Shown piece by piece: positions 43,657-53,594 of a stretch of DNA of 64,000 bases; the first letter of the stretch is position 1, and each line of letters begins with the position of its first letter. Location of the stretch: positions 186,001 through 250,000 of the forward strand of contig OY759361.1 in NCBI GenBank assembly GCA_963662355.1, given 5' to 3'. This stretch comes from WTFY01 sp026713925. Lineage in GTDB: Bacteria > Pseudomonadota > Gammaproteobacteria > UBA4575. A program made the position numbers and the translations under genes. The notes beneath the pieces were generated by a model. It was given only the letters and a program-made list of their open reading frames with translations, ran no database searches and was not told where the DNA came from.

Positions 43657-44528
43657 GCAGCCTCTCCTATAATCTTCACTTCAGGTACCAGCGCAATGCC
43701 GCATTCATGTTTCACGGTTTCATGCACTTCCCATATCAACTCTTCAATATCCTTTGCCGTTGCATGCCCCTTGTTGACAATAAAATTTGCATGTTTTTCC
43801 GAAACCCTGGCTCCTCCCTTGCACACACCTTTAAGGTTGCACCTTTCAATTAATCTGGCTGCAAAATCATTTTCTGGATTTCTGAATACAGAACCGCAGC
43901 TCTGATGCCCCACTGGCTGAGATGCATTGCGTCTGTCCAGTAACCCACGAATCGTCTCTCTTGTCTGCGCACCATTCCCTGCCGCAAATTCGAATAGGGC
44001 TCGCGTGAACCACTCTTCCCTGGGCATGTGAACCATACGATACTCTGGCTGGAATTCTTTTGGGTAACGTATACGTAGCCTGCCACGACGATCTACTGTT
44101 TCAACAGTTGCAACAAACTCCCATGTTTCATTTCCATAGGCACCCGAGTTCATGGCCAGTGCACCGCCAACCGTGCCGGGTATGCCTGCCAAAAATTCTG
44201 CACCCTGCAATTCCTGGTCTGCGCAAAATCGCGCAAGCTTTGCACATGTCACACCTGCTTCGGCTCGAATCATGCCGGACCCTGAGATCTCCATCTGACC
44301 CAAACAGCCGTGCAATAAAATAACTGCGCCACGTATTCCTCCATCACGCACCAAAACATTCGTACCACCACCCAGCCAGACTACCGGGACATCACCGTCC
44401 AGTGTCATTAGAAAATTTCTTACATCCTCTAAATCTGCAGGTCGATACAAAACATCGGCCACACCTCCCACCTTCCAACTGGTGAACCGAGCCAGTGAAA
44501 CATTATTTTCTAGTGTCCCGCGCAACAT
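43653..44528 (-). CDS. murB: UDP-N-acetylmuramate dehydrogenase MurB
   Basis: A 291-residue flavoenzyme that reduces UDP-GlcNAc-enolpyruvate to UDP-MurNAc. The FAD domain shows TSWKVGGVADVLYRP, WLGGGTNVLVRDGG and GIPGTVGGALAMNSGAYG; the C-terminal domain has SCGSVFRNPENDFAARLIE. The short form without the Tyr loop fits type II MurB. murB inside the dcw cluster, between murC and ddl, differs from E. coli but is common in other proteobacteria. Confidence 0.96.
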   Translation of the reverse strand: MLRGTLENNVSLARFTSWKVGGVADVLYRPADLEDVRNFLMTLDGDVPVVWLGGGTNVLVRDGGIRGAVILLHGCLGQMEISGSGMIRAEAGVTCAKLARFCADQELQGAEFLAGIPGTVGGALAMNSGAYGNETWEFVATVETVDRRGRLRIRYPKEFQPEYRMVHMPREEWFTRALFEFAAGNGAQTRETIRGLLDRRNASQPVGHQSCGSVFRNPENDFAARLIERCNLKGVCKGGARVSEKHANFIVNKGHATAKDIEELIWEVHETVKHECGIALVPEVKIIGEAA

Positions 44529-44546
44529 TTCTTACTGCTTCCATCT

Positions 44547-45965
44547 TCAGTGCGTTACAAAAGTTTCATGCAAACGCTGTGCGAAATTGCCTATGCTACC
44601 TGCACCCAGAGTAAGCAAAACATCCCCTTCGTTTACAACATGTTCCAGCGTGGACTGAATTTCGGAATAATTTTTGACCAGTATCGGGTCAAGCTTGCCC
44701 CGTGCACGTAAAGCCCGACTCAGTGCCAAACTGTCAGCCCCTGCAATCGGGTCTTCATTTGCCGCATACACTTCACAGAGCATCAGCACATCGGCCTCAT
44801 TTAGCACACGCACAAAATCGTCGAACAGGTCTCTGGTACGGGAATAGCGATGCGGCTGGAACAACACGATCAGCCTTCGTTCTGGCCACGCATCACGCAC
44901 GGTGGTCATCGTGGCAATTATTTCAGCAGGATGGTGGCCATAATCATCAACCAGCTGAACATGTTTGCTGTTGATACAAATCTCCGGATAGATCTGAAAA
45001 CGCCGTGCAATGCCTTGAAAGTGTTCAAATGCCGACTGTATGCAACTTTCCTTGACATCAAGATGTAAAGCAATGATTGCCGCGGCTACTGCATTCAAGA
45101 CATTGTGAGCACCCAGCAAATTCAAAACAAACCGGACTGGAGATAATTTGCCCGGACGAGACAAAACAAATGTTGTCTGGGTCCCTGATTTTGCTACCTC
45201 AGCAACCCGATAATCTGCATCGGTTGAAAATCCGTATGTGGTATACGGCCTTGAAATGCTTGGCAACAGGTGAGAAACAGTCTCATCATCAATGCACAAA
45301 ACTGCAATGCCGTAAAATGGCAAATGGTGGATGAACTGCAAAAATGCATCCTGCAATGCATTGAAGTCACCACCATAGGCAGACAAATGATCTGAATCTA
45401 TATTGGTTACCACCGACATTATCGGCTGCAAATACAAAAACGAAGAATCGCTTTCATCTGCCTCGGCTACAAGATACTGTCCTCCCCCAAGTTTTGAATG
45501 ACTTCCAAAGCTGTTTACACGGCCCCCGATGATAAAAGTCGGATCCAAATCTGCATGTGCGAGAACCGATGCAATAAGACTCGTGGTTGTAGTCTTGCCG
45601 TGTGTACCGGCAACCGCAATGCCATAGCGAAAACGCATCAGCTCAGCCAGCATTTCAGCACGCGGAACAACCGGTATACGCCTTTTGCGGGCAGCCATGA
45701 TTTCCGGATTATCGTCTCCCACCGCACTCGACATCACTACCACATCTGCATCCCTGATGTTGCTGATATCATGCTGCGTGTAAATGGTCGCGCCCAACTT
45801 TGACAGACGTTGAGTAATAGCATTTTCCTGCATATCAGAGCCATGTACCTGATAACCCAGATTAACCATTACCTCAGCAATACCGCCCATGCCGGAACCA
45901 CCAATGCCAACAAAATGCACATGTTTGATTTTCCGGGTTGCAAAATGCCCAATATTAAACGTCAT
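44547..45965 (-). CDS. murC: UDP-N-acetylmuramate--L-alanine ligase
   Basis: A 472-residue Mur ligase adding L-alanine to UDP-MurNAc. The N-terminal IHFVGIGGSGMGGIAEVM-type nucleotide-sugar motif (here HFVGIGGSGMGGIAEV) precedes the ATP loop AGTHGKTTTTSLIA, DSDHL, and the C-terminal DDYGHHPAEI. Four bases separate it from murG and 18 from murB. Confidence 0.97.
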   Translation of the reverse strand: MTFNIGHFATRKIKHVHFVGIGGSGMGGIAEVMVNLGYQVHGSDMQENAITQRLSKLGATIYTQHDISNIRDADVVVMSSAVGDDNPEIMAARKRRIPVVPRAEMLAELMRFRYGIAVAGTHGKTTTTSLIASVLAHADLDPTFIIGGRVNSFGSHSKLGGGQYLVAEADESDSSFLYLQPIMSVVTNIDSDHLSAYGGDFNALQDAFLQFIHHLPFYGIAVLCIDDETVSHLLPSISRPYTTYGFSTDADYRVAEVAKSGTQTTFVLSRPGKLSPVRFVLNLLGAHNVLNAVAAAIIALHLDVKESCIQSAFEHFQGIARRFQIYPEICINSKHVQLVDDYGHHPAEIIATMTTVRDAWPERRLIVLFQPHRYSRTRDLFDDFVRVLNEADVLMLCEVYAANEDPIAGADSLALSRALRARGKLDPILVKNYSEIQSTLEHVVNEGDVLLTLGAGSIGNFAQRLHETFVTH

Positions 45966-45969
45966 GACT

Positions 45970-47088
45970 TCAAATCTTTGCTAAGTTTTCACTGTTGTCA
46001 CTTTTCCCTAAACAAACTTGCATGCAAATTCTTGCTACATCATCGGCCGCCTGAGGTTTGGCAAATTTTCGGATTGCTAATGCAATGCCCTTGATTTTCG
46101 AACGATGTGCATTCACATCACGCAACAACCTGACCAGAGCTGATGCATTGAACTCACGTTCCTGAATCAGAAAAGCCGCACCAGCCTTGACCAGTGCAGC
46201 CGCATTGGCTGTTTGGTGGTCATCCACTGCATAGGGATACGGGACAAAAATTGCACCAACTCCTGCCATGGCAAGTTCAGCGACAGTGATGGCGCCTGCA
46301 CGACATATGACAAGATCTGCCCATGCATAGGCATCGTGCATCGCATCGATAAATGCATCCACGCGAGCTTCAACACCATGGTCATCATATTGCTGCTGCG
46401 TAAACTCAAGCTTACTCTCACCCGTCTGATGCCAGACTTCGGGGCGTTCTTTAGGGGTAAGCTGTGCCAGTGCAGAAGGGATCATCTGGTTAAAAACGTG
46501 AGCCCCCAGACTACCACCCACAACAAGCACTCGAAGTGGTCTATTGTCAGGCTCGGCAACGGGATATTCCCGCCTGCCTAGTGAGATTTCCATACGTACC
46601 GGGTTGCCCACTACTTCGACATTCCTGTGCACAATTGTGCTCGGGAATCCGGTCAGAACACATTTTGCAAATGGGGCGAGTATACGATTTGTCAGGCCTG
46701 AAATAGCATTCTGCTCATGAATGATCAAGGGCCGCCGAAACAAGGCAGCTACCAAACCACCTGATCCAGAAACAAATCCACCCATACCTAGAACAGCACA
46801 GGGACGATGCTTAAGCATCAGCCATATGGTTTGCAGCCCGGCAAATCCCAGCTTTATGGGTGCTAACAGGTACGTCAGCATATCCTTACCGCGAAGGCCG
46901 CCAATAATGATTTTTTCAAATTGGTACCCTGTACTGGCCAACACTTTTGATTCAATCCCTTTTTTCGTACCCACCCAGACTATCGGTATTCCCTGTTGTT
47001 CAATTTTTTTTGCAACGGCCAGTGCAGGGAATACATGCCCCCCCGTACCACCGGCAAAAATCATGATTGGAGGGCATACGGGTTTCAT
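45970..47088 (-). CDS. murG: UDP-GlcNAc:lipid I N-acetylglucosaminyltransferase MurG
   Basis: A 372-residue GT-B glycosyltransferase that turns lipid I into lipid II at the inner face of the membrane. The G-loop FAGGTGGHVFPALAVA is at the N-terminus; VVGGSLGAHVFNQMIP and CRAGAITVAELAMAGVGAIFVPYP form the donor site. ATG 47088 is chosen because it overlaps the ftsW stop as ATGA; the open frame reaches further upstream. Confidence 0.96.
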   Translation of the reverse strand: MKPVCPPIMIFAGGTGGHVFPALAVAKKIEQQGIPIVWVGTKKGIESKVLASTGYQFEKIIIGGLRGKDMLTYLLAPIKLGFAGLQTIWLMLKHRPCAVLGMGGFVSGSGGLVAALFRRPLIIHEQNAISGLTNRILAPFAKCVLTGFPSTIVHRNVEVVGNPVRMEISLGRREYPVAEPDNRPLRVLVVGGSLGAHVFNQMIPSALAQLTPKERPEVWHQTGESKLEFTQQQYDDHGVEARVDAFIDAMHDAYAWADLVICRAGAITVAELAMAGVGAIFVPYPYAVDDHQTANAAALVKAGAAFLIQEREFNASALVRLLRDVNAHRSKIKGIALAIRKFAKPQAADDVARICMQVCLGKSDNSENLAKI

Positions 47089-48275
47089 GAATCTGTAAAT
47101 CCCTGTCGGCTTGCTGACTTTTCCGCTACTCCCTCTATGTACACGCGCGTCACCAGACCGATTGCCATACACACTACCAGCAGGCTGCTACCACCCGCAC
47201 TGATAAGCGGCAATGTAAGTCCTTTTGTAGGCAATACACCCATGTTCACACCTATGTTGATGAATGCCTGCAGCCCTAGCCAGATCCCTACCCCGTAGCA
47301 AATTTGTGCACCGAACTTCATGCCTTTCTCTTCGACCTGCTTCCCAATCACAAAACACCTGTAAATCAGAACCAGAAACAGGAGCAGGACCACAGTGACA
47401 CCAATCAGCCCCAATTCTTCTGCGATCACGGCAAATACAAAATCGTTATGGGCTTTAGGCAAATAAAACAATTTCTGTACGCTTGCACCAAGGCCTAAAC
47501 CTGTCCACGAACCGCTGCCGATCGCGATGAGTGATTGCGTGAGTTGAAAGCCCGAGCCAAACGGATCAGACCAGGGATTGAGAAATGCAGTCAGACGTTC
47601 CATACGATAAGGGGAAGAAACCGCAACCACTGCCATGGAAGCTGTAGATGCAATAAACAGAATCAAGAAATTCCAGACTTTGGCACCTGCCAGAAAAAAC
47701 ATACCCAGCGCAGTCACCAGCAAAACGATGGCAGCACCGAAGTCCGGTTCCAGCAGCAACAAGGTGAACAGTACAATCAGGACCAGCATGGGTTTAATAA
47801 ACCCGGCAAACGACTCAATGACCTGCCTTCCATGCTTAACCAGATAGCCAGCAAGGTAGATGATTAGCAATAGCTTTACGATTTCAGATACCTGCAACCC
47901 GAATGGCCCCAGAATCAACCACCTCGTGCTCCCGTGTACAGTACGACCCACGCCTGGTACCAGAACGAGCACCAGAAGGGCAATCATCAGGAAAAGCAGC
48001 ACCACACTGAAGCTTTCCCAGTACGCCAGTCGGATCCTCGTGAACACAAAACCTGCCAGCACCCCGAGCGCAGCGAAGATTGCCTGGCGTTTAAAATAAT
48101 AAAGCGGGTCTCCTGTTGCACGATCTGCAATTTCCACTGAAGAAGATGCCACCATCACCAAACCGATACCCAACAACAGCATGGCCGACATGACAAGCGT
48201 TACATCGCAGAATTTATATAACTTGATGTCCAGGCTAGCATGCAATCCTCGGGTAGCCTGTCTTGATAAATTCAT
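47085..48275 (-). CDS. ftsW: Lipid II glycosyltransferase FtsW
   Basis: A 396-residue SEDS-family membrane protein with about ten membrane segments that polymerises septal glycan with FtsI. Seen: YYFKRQAIFAALG, GSTRWLILGPFGLQVSEIVKL, EPDFGAAIVLL with the catalytic Asp, and KGLTLPLISAGGSSLL. ATG 48275 overlaps the murD stop as ATGA and has GGGAG eight bases upstream; an in-frame ATG at 48296 is less likely. Confidence 0.96.
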   Translation of the reverse strand: MNLSRQATRGLHASLDIKLYKFCDVTLVMSAMLLLGIGLVMVASSSVEIADRATGDPLYYFKRQAIFAALGVLAGFVFTRIRLAYWESFSVVLLFLMIALLVLVLVPGVGRTVHGSTRWLILGPFGLQVSEIVKLLLIIYLAGYLVKHGRQVIESFAGFIKPMLVLIVLFTLLLLEPDFGAAIVLLVTALGMFFLAGAKVWNFLILFIASTASMAVVAVSSPYRMERLTAFLNPWSDPFGSGFQLTQSLIAIGSGSWTGLGLGASVQKLFYLPKAHNDFVFAVIAEELGLIGVTVVLLLFLVLIYRCFVIGKQVEEKGMKFGAQICYGVGIWLGLQAFINIGVNMGVLPTKGLTLPLISAGGSSLLVVCMAIGLVTRVYIEGVAEKSASRQGFTDS

Positions 48276-49627
48276 TTGGCAAGCTCCCTGACACAACTTT
48301 CAAAATCCTTGCCCCGTTCACTGTAATCCTCATACATATCAAAACTTGAGCAAGCGGGTGATAACAGCACCTTGTCTCCTGCGACAGAGAGATGCTGTGC
48401 CCGAATTACAGCATCACGCATAGAGTCTACAGAATGAATCTGTGTCGCACCGTGTAAGGCTTCCTGCAATAAATCCGCATCCTGGCCCAATAAAATTACA
48501 TGTTTCGCATGCTTGGCAACGGCGGCACGAAAATGATCCAGATTTCCACCTTTGAAAACACCGCCAGCCAGCAGCACAATATTGCTTTTCAGACTCCTTA
48601 ATGAAGTAACTGTAGCCCCAATATTGGTCCCTTTTGAATCGTTGTACCAAGCTACTCCCTGAAATTTTCCTACCCATGAAAGGCGATGTGGCAACCCTTT
48701 GAAACTCGCTAGGGTTAACAGCATTTTCTCCATAGACAAACCCAGTACATCACCTATTGCCAACGCGGCAAGTGCATTCAGGATTCCGGATTCACCCTGT
48801 ATCGCAAGTTCATTTGCCGGAAACAAGCACTGATCATTTTTTGCAAGGAATGCACGCGAGCCCTGGTGCAGCAATCCGAACCCCTGCCCTACAGGAGGAC
48901 CCATGCCAAATTCTGTGACAACTCCGGAGGTTTTCATTTTTGTAACATACTTGTCATCCCGGTTTATGACACTGCAGGCTGCATGACTGTATATTTTTGC
49001 CTTGATGCCCGAATAACGCTCTATAGTTTCATGCCGGTCCATGTGATCTGCAGATACATTCAGTACAGTACTGACACGAGTCCTTAGCAACCGGGTGGAT
49101 TCAAGCTGAAAACTTGACAGTTCCAGGACAAACAGTTCGGCATCATCACATTCAAGAATCTCCAGTGCAGGTCTGCCTATGTTGCCCCCTGCATACGCCT
49201 GTACTCCGGTAGCACATGCCATATCGGTTACCAATTGAGTAACTGTGCTTTTACCATTTGAACCTGTTATAGCTACGACCGGTATATGATTGGCGTTGGC
49301 AAACAATTCGATATCCCCATAGCATTCCGCACCATGCGCTACAGCTGACTGGATGGCCGGGTCTCTAGTATCAACGCCAGGGCTGACTATGATCTGCTTG
49401 GCATCGACAAATAGTTCCTCGGATAAAGCTCCTGAAAAGACACGGGTTTCCGGAAACTCCTGCCTGAATGCTCCCAGCCCGGATGGATTATCCCGAGTAT
49501 CTGCCACAATGAAGGGCATGCCCCGGCTGCAAAAGTGACGCGCAACCGAAACTCCAGTCTTTCCAAGCCCGATAATGACTCGTTCATGGTTTCTGTCAGT
49601 CATCTGTTTTTGCAGAACAGGTCCCAT
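48272..49627 (-). CDS. murD: UDP-N-acetylmuramoyl-L-alanine--D-glutamate ligase
   Basis: A 451-residue Mur ligase adding D-glutamate. Seen: VIIGLGKTGVSVARH, the ATP loop ITGSNGKSTVTQLV, NVSADHMDRH, and SPACSSFDMYEDYSERGKDF near the C-terminus. Start ATG 49627 is used; ATG 49603 would remove eight residues and also fits the family. It lies four bases behind mraY. Confidence 0.96.
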   Translation of the reverse strand: MGPVLQKQMTDRNHERVIIGLGKTGVSVARHFCSRGMPFIVADTRDNPSGLGAFRQEFPETRVFSGALSEELFVDAKQIIVSPGVDTRDPAIQSAVAHGAECYGDIELFANANHIPVVAITGSNGKSTVTQLVTDMACATGVQAYAGGNIGRPALEILECDDAELFVLELSSFQLESTRLLRTRVSTVLNVSADHMDRHETIERYSGIKAKIYSHAACSVINRDDKYVTKMKTSGVVTEFGMGPPVGQGFGLLHQGSRAFLAKNDQCLFPANELAIQGESGILNALAALAIGDVLGLSMEKMLLTLASFKGLPHRLSWVGKFQGVAWYNDSKGTNIGATVTSLRSLKSNIVLLAGGVFKGGNLDHFRAAVAKHAKHVILLGQDADLLQEALHGATQIHSVDSMRDAVIRAQHLSVAGDKVLLSPACSSFDMYEDYSERGKDFESCVRELAK

Positions 49628-49631
49628 AGCA

Positions 49632-50714
49632 TTACCGGATTTTTAACGTTGCTAGACTGATTAGCACCAGAACAAAAGTGATTATCCAGCAGCGTACGAT
49701 TACCTTAGGTTCAGGCCAGCCTCTGAGCTCAAAGTGATGATGCAGAGGTGCCATTTGAAAAATTCTTTTACCTGTAAACTTGAAAGACGTTACTTGAATT
49801 ATTACGGAAACTGTTTCCACCACAAAAATACCACCCACTATCATCAAGACAATTTCCTGACGGACCAGTACTGCAAGCAAACCCACCGCCGCACCCAGTG
49901 CAAGTGCACCCACATCACCCATGAATACTTGTGCAGGATAGGCGTTGAACCAGAGAAACCCTAGACCTGCGCCTACGATTGAACCGCAAAATACCACCAG
50001 TTCCGCTGTAAGTGGCAAATACGGAATTGCGAGGTAACTCGCAAAATTCAAATTGCCACTTACATAAGCAAATATGCCAAGGGTGCCAGCTACCATTACT
50101 ACCGGCATGATTGCCAAACCATCCAAGCCATCAGTAAGGTTCACCGCATTGCTGGAACCAACAACAACTATGTATGTGAGCAACACAAACCAGGTGCCCA
50201 AAGGAATGACTACATTTTTAAAAAACGGGACATACAAAGTATATTCAACGGAACTGTCGGCTGTATAAAACAAGAGTAGCGCAACACTGATTCCTATAAC
50301 CGACTGCCAAAAATACTTGCTCTTTGCAGAAAGACCCTTACTCGATTCACCCAGCAATTTCTTGATGTCATCGACTGCACCTATCAAACCAAACAACATT
50401 GTTGTGACCAACACAAACCAGACGTAACGATTGGTCATATCGCTCCATAAAATTGTACTCGCGAAGATTGCCAGTAACAGGAAAACCCCGCCCATGGTCG
50501 GTGTGCCTGCTTTATCAAGATGCGATTTCGGCCCGTCATCCCGGACATTCTGGTTTACACGGTAATCACCCAGTTTACGTATTATAAATGGCCCTGTTGC
50601 CAGACAAATGATCAATGCTGTAAGCACAGCCAGAATCGAACGCAGCGTTAGGTACTGGAAGACATTAAACCCAGAATGAAAACTCTCAAAATATTCAAAT
50701 AATTCAAGCAGCAT
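49632..50714 (-). CDS. mraY: Phospho-N-acetylmuramoyl-pentapeptide transferase MraY
   Basis: A 360-residue membrane enzyme with ten membrane segments, the E. coli length. It attaches the MurNAc-pentapeptide to undecaprenyl phosphate, giving lipid I. Seen: KAGTPTMGGVFLL, the catalytic AVDDIKKLLG, NLTDGLDGLA, and the C-terminal MAPLHHHFELRGWPE. It overlaps murF by 11 bases. Confidence 0.97.
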   Translation of the reverse strand: MLLELFEYFESFHSGFNVFQYLTLRSILAVLTALIICLATGPFIIRKLGDYRVNQNVRDDGPKSHLDKAGTPTMGGVFLLLAIFASTILWSDMTNRYVWFVLVTTMLFGLIGAVDDIKKLLGESSKGLSAKSKYFWQSVIGISVALLLFYTADSSVEYTLYVPFFKNVVIPLGTWFVLLTYIVVVGSSNAVNLTDGLDGLAIMPVVMVAGTLGIFAYVSGNLNFASYLAIPYLPLTAELVVFCGSIVGAGLGFLWFNAYPAQVFMGDVGALALGAAVGLLAVLVRQEIVLMIVGGIFVVETVSVIIQVTSFKFTGKRIFQMAPLHHHFELRGWPEPKVIVRCWIITFVLVLISLATLKIR

Positions 50715-52068
50715 GTTCTGTACAAACGCCTTTTAAGTCTGTCTTGACACGGATGCCCTCCACAACTTTTTCCAGATGCATGGCGCGGGAGCCTTTTACC
50801 AGCACGCAAACTTGTTCATGCAAATCATGCTGTAAACTCTCTATCACTGCAGAATGACCTGAGAAATGTTCTGCACCATTGCCAAAAGCCTCAACAGCAT
50901 GAATCACCAGTTCGCCCACTCCCAGTAGTCGCACAACCCCTGATTTCCTAGCCATGATGCCGGCTTTCTTATGGAGGGCAATACTTTCAACACCCAGTTC
51001 GCCCATATCTCCCAGCACGAGCCAGCGTATGCCTGGCTCTCGCGCCTGCACATCCAGAGCAACGGACAACGAAGCCGGGTTGGCGTTGTAGGTATCATCC
51101 AGCACACATGCACCACGAATGCCTTCAAGCTTCATCAGTCTGCCTGGTACAGGCTGGGTAGATTCAATTCCGGCACGAATGTTTTCAAGTCCAATTCCGA
51201 GACCTGTGCACACGGCCGTGGCGGCAAGTGCATTGTATATGGCGTGTTCTCCAGGCACCTGGACTTTTGCTTGTATTTCGCCTTTAGGAGTACTGATTCT
51301 GACCAGGTTCAGATCGACTGTTTCAGCAGTAACATCCGCATTCTGCCGGATGCCAAATGAAATTTGTGCACGCTCACCGATATCTTTTTTCCAAAGGGGA
51401 CGGTACGGCTCATCCGCATTGACCACAGCGATACCTTGCGGATTCATAAAACGGTACAACTCGGCTTTAGCACGTGCCACACCCTCCAACGAGCCAAACC
51501 CCTCAAGATGTGCCGGCCCGATATTATGAACTACGCCTATATCAGGGTTTGCAATCTGTGCAAGGCCTGCAATTTCACCTGCATGGTTGGCACCCATTTC
51601 AATCACGGCAAATCGGTGGCGCTCATTCAAGCCTAGCAATGTAAGTGGCACACCGATATGGTTGTTTAGATTTCCCTTGGTAGCGAGTACTTCTCCCTGC
51701 GTACTCAGAATTTGCCTGATTAATTCTTTGACAGAGGTCTTCCCGTTAGAACCAGTAACACCTACAACGGGCATATTGAATTTTTCACGCCATACCTTAG
51801 CCAGATTGTGTAGGGCCACATAGGTATTGCGTACAATAATTTGCGGACCTGCAATATCCAATTCACGTTCTACCATAACGGCGCCTGCATGCTTCGCTTC
51901 CCCGGCAACTATAAGCTCATGCGGATCAAACCTTTCGCCCACCAAGGCCACAAACAAATTGCCTTGCTGCAGGTCTCTTGTGTCTGTGGAAAGACCAAGC
52001 ACAACCCTGTCATCACCGATCAGTTGGCCCTTCGTAATCTGTGCGATCTCGGAAAGTATAAATTTCAT
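50704..52068 (-). CDS. murF: UDP-N-acetylmuramoyl-tripeptide--D-alanyl-D-alanine ligase
   Basis: A 454-residue Mur ligase that adds D-Ala-D-Ala, made by Ddl, to the tripeptide. Seen: STDTRDLQQGNLFVAL, the ATP loop VTGSNGKTSVKELI, EMGANHAGEI, and DDTYNANPASL. The start ATG overlaps the murE stop by four bases. Confidence 0.96.
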   Translation of the reverse strand: MKFILSEIAQITKGQLIGDDRVVLGLSTDTRDLQQGNLFVALVGERFDPHELIVAGEAKHAGAVMVERELDIAGPQIIVRNTYVALHNLAKVWREKFNMPVVGVTGSNGKTSVKELIRQILSTQGEVLATKGNLNNHIGVPLTLLGLNERHRFAVIEMGANHAGEIAGLAQIANPDIGVVHNIGPAHLEGFGSLEGVARAKAELYRFMNPQGIAVVNADEPYRPLWKKDIGERAQISFGIRQNADVTAETVDLNLVRISTPKGEIQAKVQVPGEHAIYNALAATAVCTGLGIGLENIRAGIESTQPVPGRLMKLEGIRGACVLDDTYNANPASLSVALDVQAREPGIRWLVLGDMGELGVESIALHKKAGIMARKSGVVRLLGVGELVIHAVEAFGNGAEHFSGHSAVIESLQHDLHEQVCVLVKGSRAMHLEKVVEGIRVKTDLKGVCTEHAA

Positions 52069-53594
52069 GCCGGATATTCCTGTAAACAGCGCAAAGCTGT
52101 CGCTCTATCATCAAAACTCAATCGCTTGCCTCTGACAATTTGTAAAGCCTCATGGCCTTTGCCTGCAATCAGCACTGTGTCACCGGGTTTCGCCATGTTG
52201 ATTGCAAATAGGATTGCCTGTTCCCGGTCACGAATTACGAAAAAACTGGCAGCGGTTGTAAATCCTGCCACCACATCCTGTACGATAGCATCAGGGTCTT
52301 CATACCGCGGATTGTCATCAGTGATCACTGCAAAATCGGCGATCGACTCTACAGCCTGAGCCATCAACTCACGTTTTCCGGAATCACGATTCCCTCCACA
52401 ACCAAATACACACCAAAGCTCACCAGCACAGGTTTCACGCAAGGTCTTCAGAACACTGGATAGAGCCTGGGGGGTATGAGCATAGTCCACAAGCACGGTG
52501 GGTGAATTTTGCTTGCCTGGAATCCGCTCCATCCTACCCGGCACGGTTCGTACGGAAGAAACAGCCTGAATCATCTCGTCAAATGCAATGCCGTCAGCAA
52601 GGAGTGCACCTGCTGCAGCCAAGATATTGCTGACATTGAATTTTCCGCAGAGCCCGGTTTCGATTTCGGCATTTCCCCAACTCGAAACTATCTCGACTGC
52701 AATACTCCTTTCTGTGCATGAAATTTTTTCTGCATGAACGTAGGCTCCCCGCTGAGTATGACGTTTGTCACAGGAATACGAGACGACATTGAGATGTTGA
52801 CTGGCTTCATCCGCCAATCTGCAGCCGAATGCATCATCTACATTGATGACTGCATTTTTTAGTCCAGGCATCTGAAACAGAATCCGTTTGGAATCTTCAT
52901 AGTCTTCCAGAGTCACATGATAGTTCATGTGGTCACGACCCAGATTCGTAAACACAGCTGTGTCCACAGCGAGGCCATTCAATCTGCCCTGCTTCAGACC
53001 ATGAGACGAAGCCTCAATGACAACATACGGAATCCTTTCTGAGACAAAACCATGCAGCAATCTATGCATACATATTGCATTGGGAGTTGTATGAGGCTTC
53101 GGTTCGAAATCAGGATAAACTCCATACCCCAATGTACCAATCACTCCGCATGAAATTTCCAGCTGCTCATATGCTTGCGCTATAAACTGGCTGACTGAAG
53201 TCTTTCCATCCGTACCAGTGACGCCAGTAACATTAATGTTCGCAGAGGGGTTTTGGAAAAATCGTCCCGCAATGTAACCGATACTCTGCTGCAGTGCAGG
53301 AATCGGAATACATGGCAGCATGTCGGGCAGATTGTTGTTTCCTGCACCGGGGCTGGTTTCCCAGACCACTGCTGCTGCACCTCTCGCAACAGCCTGCTGT
53401 GTGTATTGCAGCCCATGTGCCCGGGTACCCTGTACAGCGAAAAACAGGTTTCCGGGTTCAATCGTACGGCTGTCCACGTCCAGGCCGGTGATCATTGTGT
53501 TGCTATACCCTTTTTGTACCTTTACCCACCCATCCAGCAAATCTGCTAGCAACCAAGGGGATAGCGGGGCTCGTTTGCACGGTTCAGCCTGCAT
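52065..53594 (-). CDS. murE: UDP-MurNAc-tripeptide synthetase MurE (meso-DAP adding)
   Basis: A 509-residue Mur ligase. The ATP loop is VTGTDGKTSVSQF; EASSHGLKQGRL and the lysine in DYEDSKRILF follow. DNPRYEDP contains the DNPR motif that binds meso-diaminopimelate, so the third residue of the wall peptide should be meso-DAP. ATG 53594 (MQAEPCKRAPLSP) is chosen; it overlaps the ftsI stop by 11 bases, whereas the open frame runs up to 53648. Confidence 0.96.
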   Translation of the reverse strand: MQAEPCKRAPLSPWLLADLLDGWVKVQKGYSNTMITGLDVDSRTIEPGNLFFAVQGTRAHGLQYTQQAVARGAAAVVWETSPGAGNNNLPDMLPCIPIPALQQSIGYIAGRFFQNPSANINVTGVTGTDGKTSVSQFIAQAYEQLEISCGVIGTLGYGVYPDFEPKPHTTPNAICMHRLLHGFVSERIPYVVIEASSHGLKQGRLNGLAVDTAVFTNLGRDHMNYHVTLEDYEDSKRILFQMPGLKNAVINVDDAFGCRLADEASQHLNVVSYSCDKRHTQRGAYVHAEKISCTERSIAVEIVSSWGNAEIETGLCGKFNVSNILAAAGALLADGIAFDEMIQAVSSVRTVPGRMERIPGKQNSPTVLVDYAHTPQALSSVLKTLRETCAGELWCVFGCGGNRDSGKRELMAQAVESIADFAVITDDNPRYEDPDAIVQDVVAGFTTAASFFVIRDREQAILFAINMAKPGDTVLIAGKGHEALQIVRGKRLSFDDRATALRCLQEYPA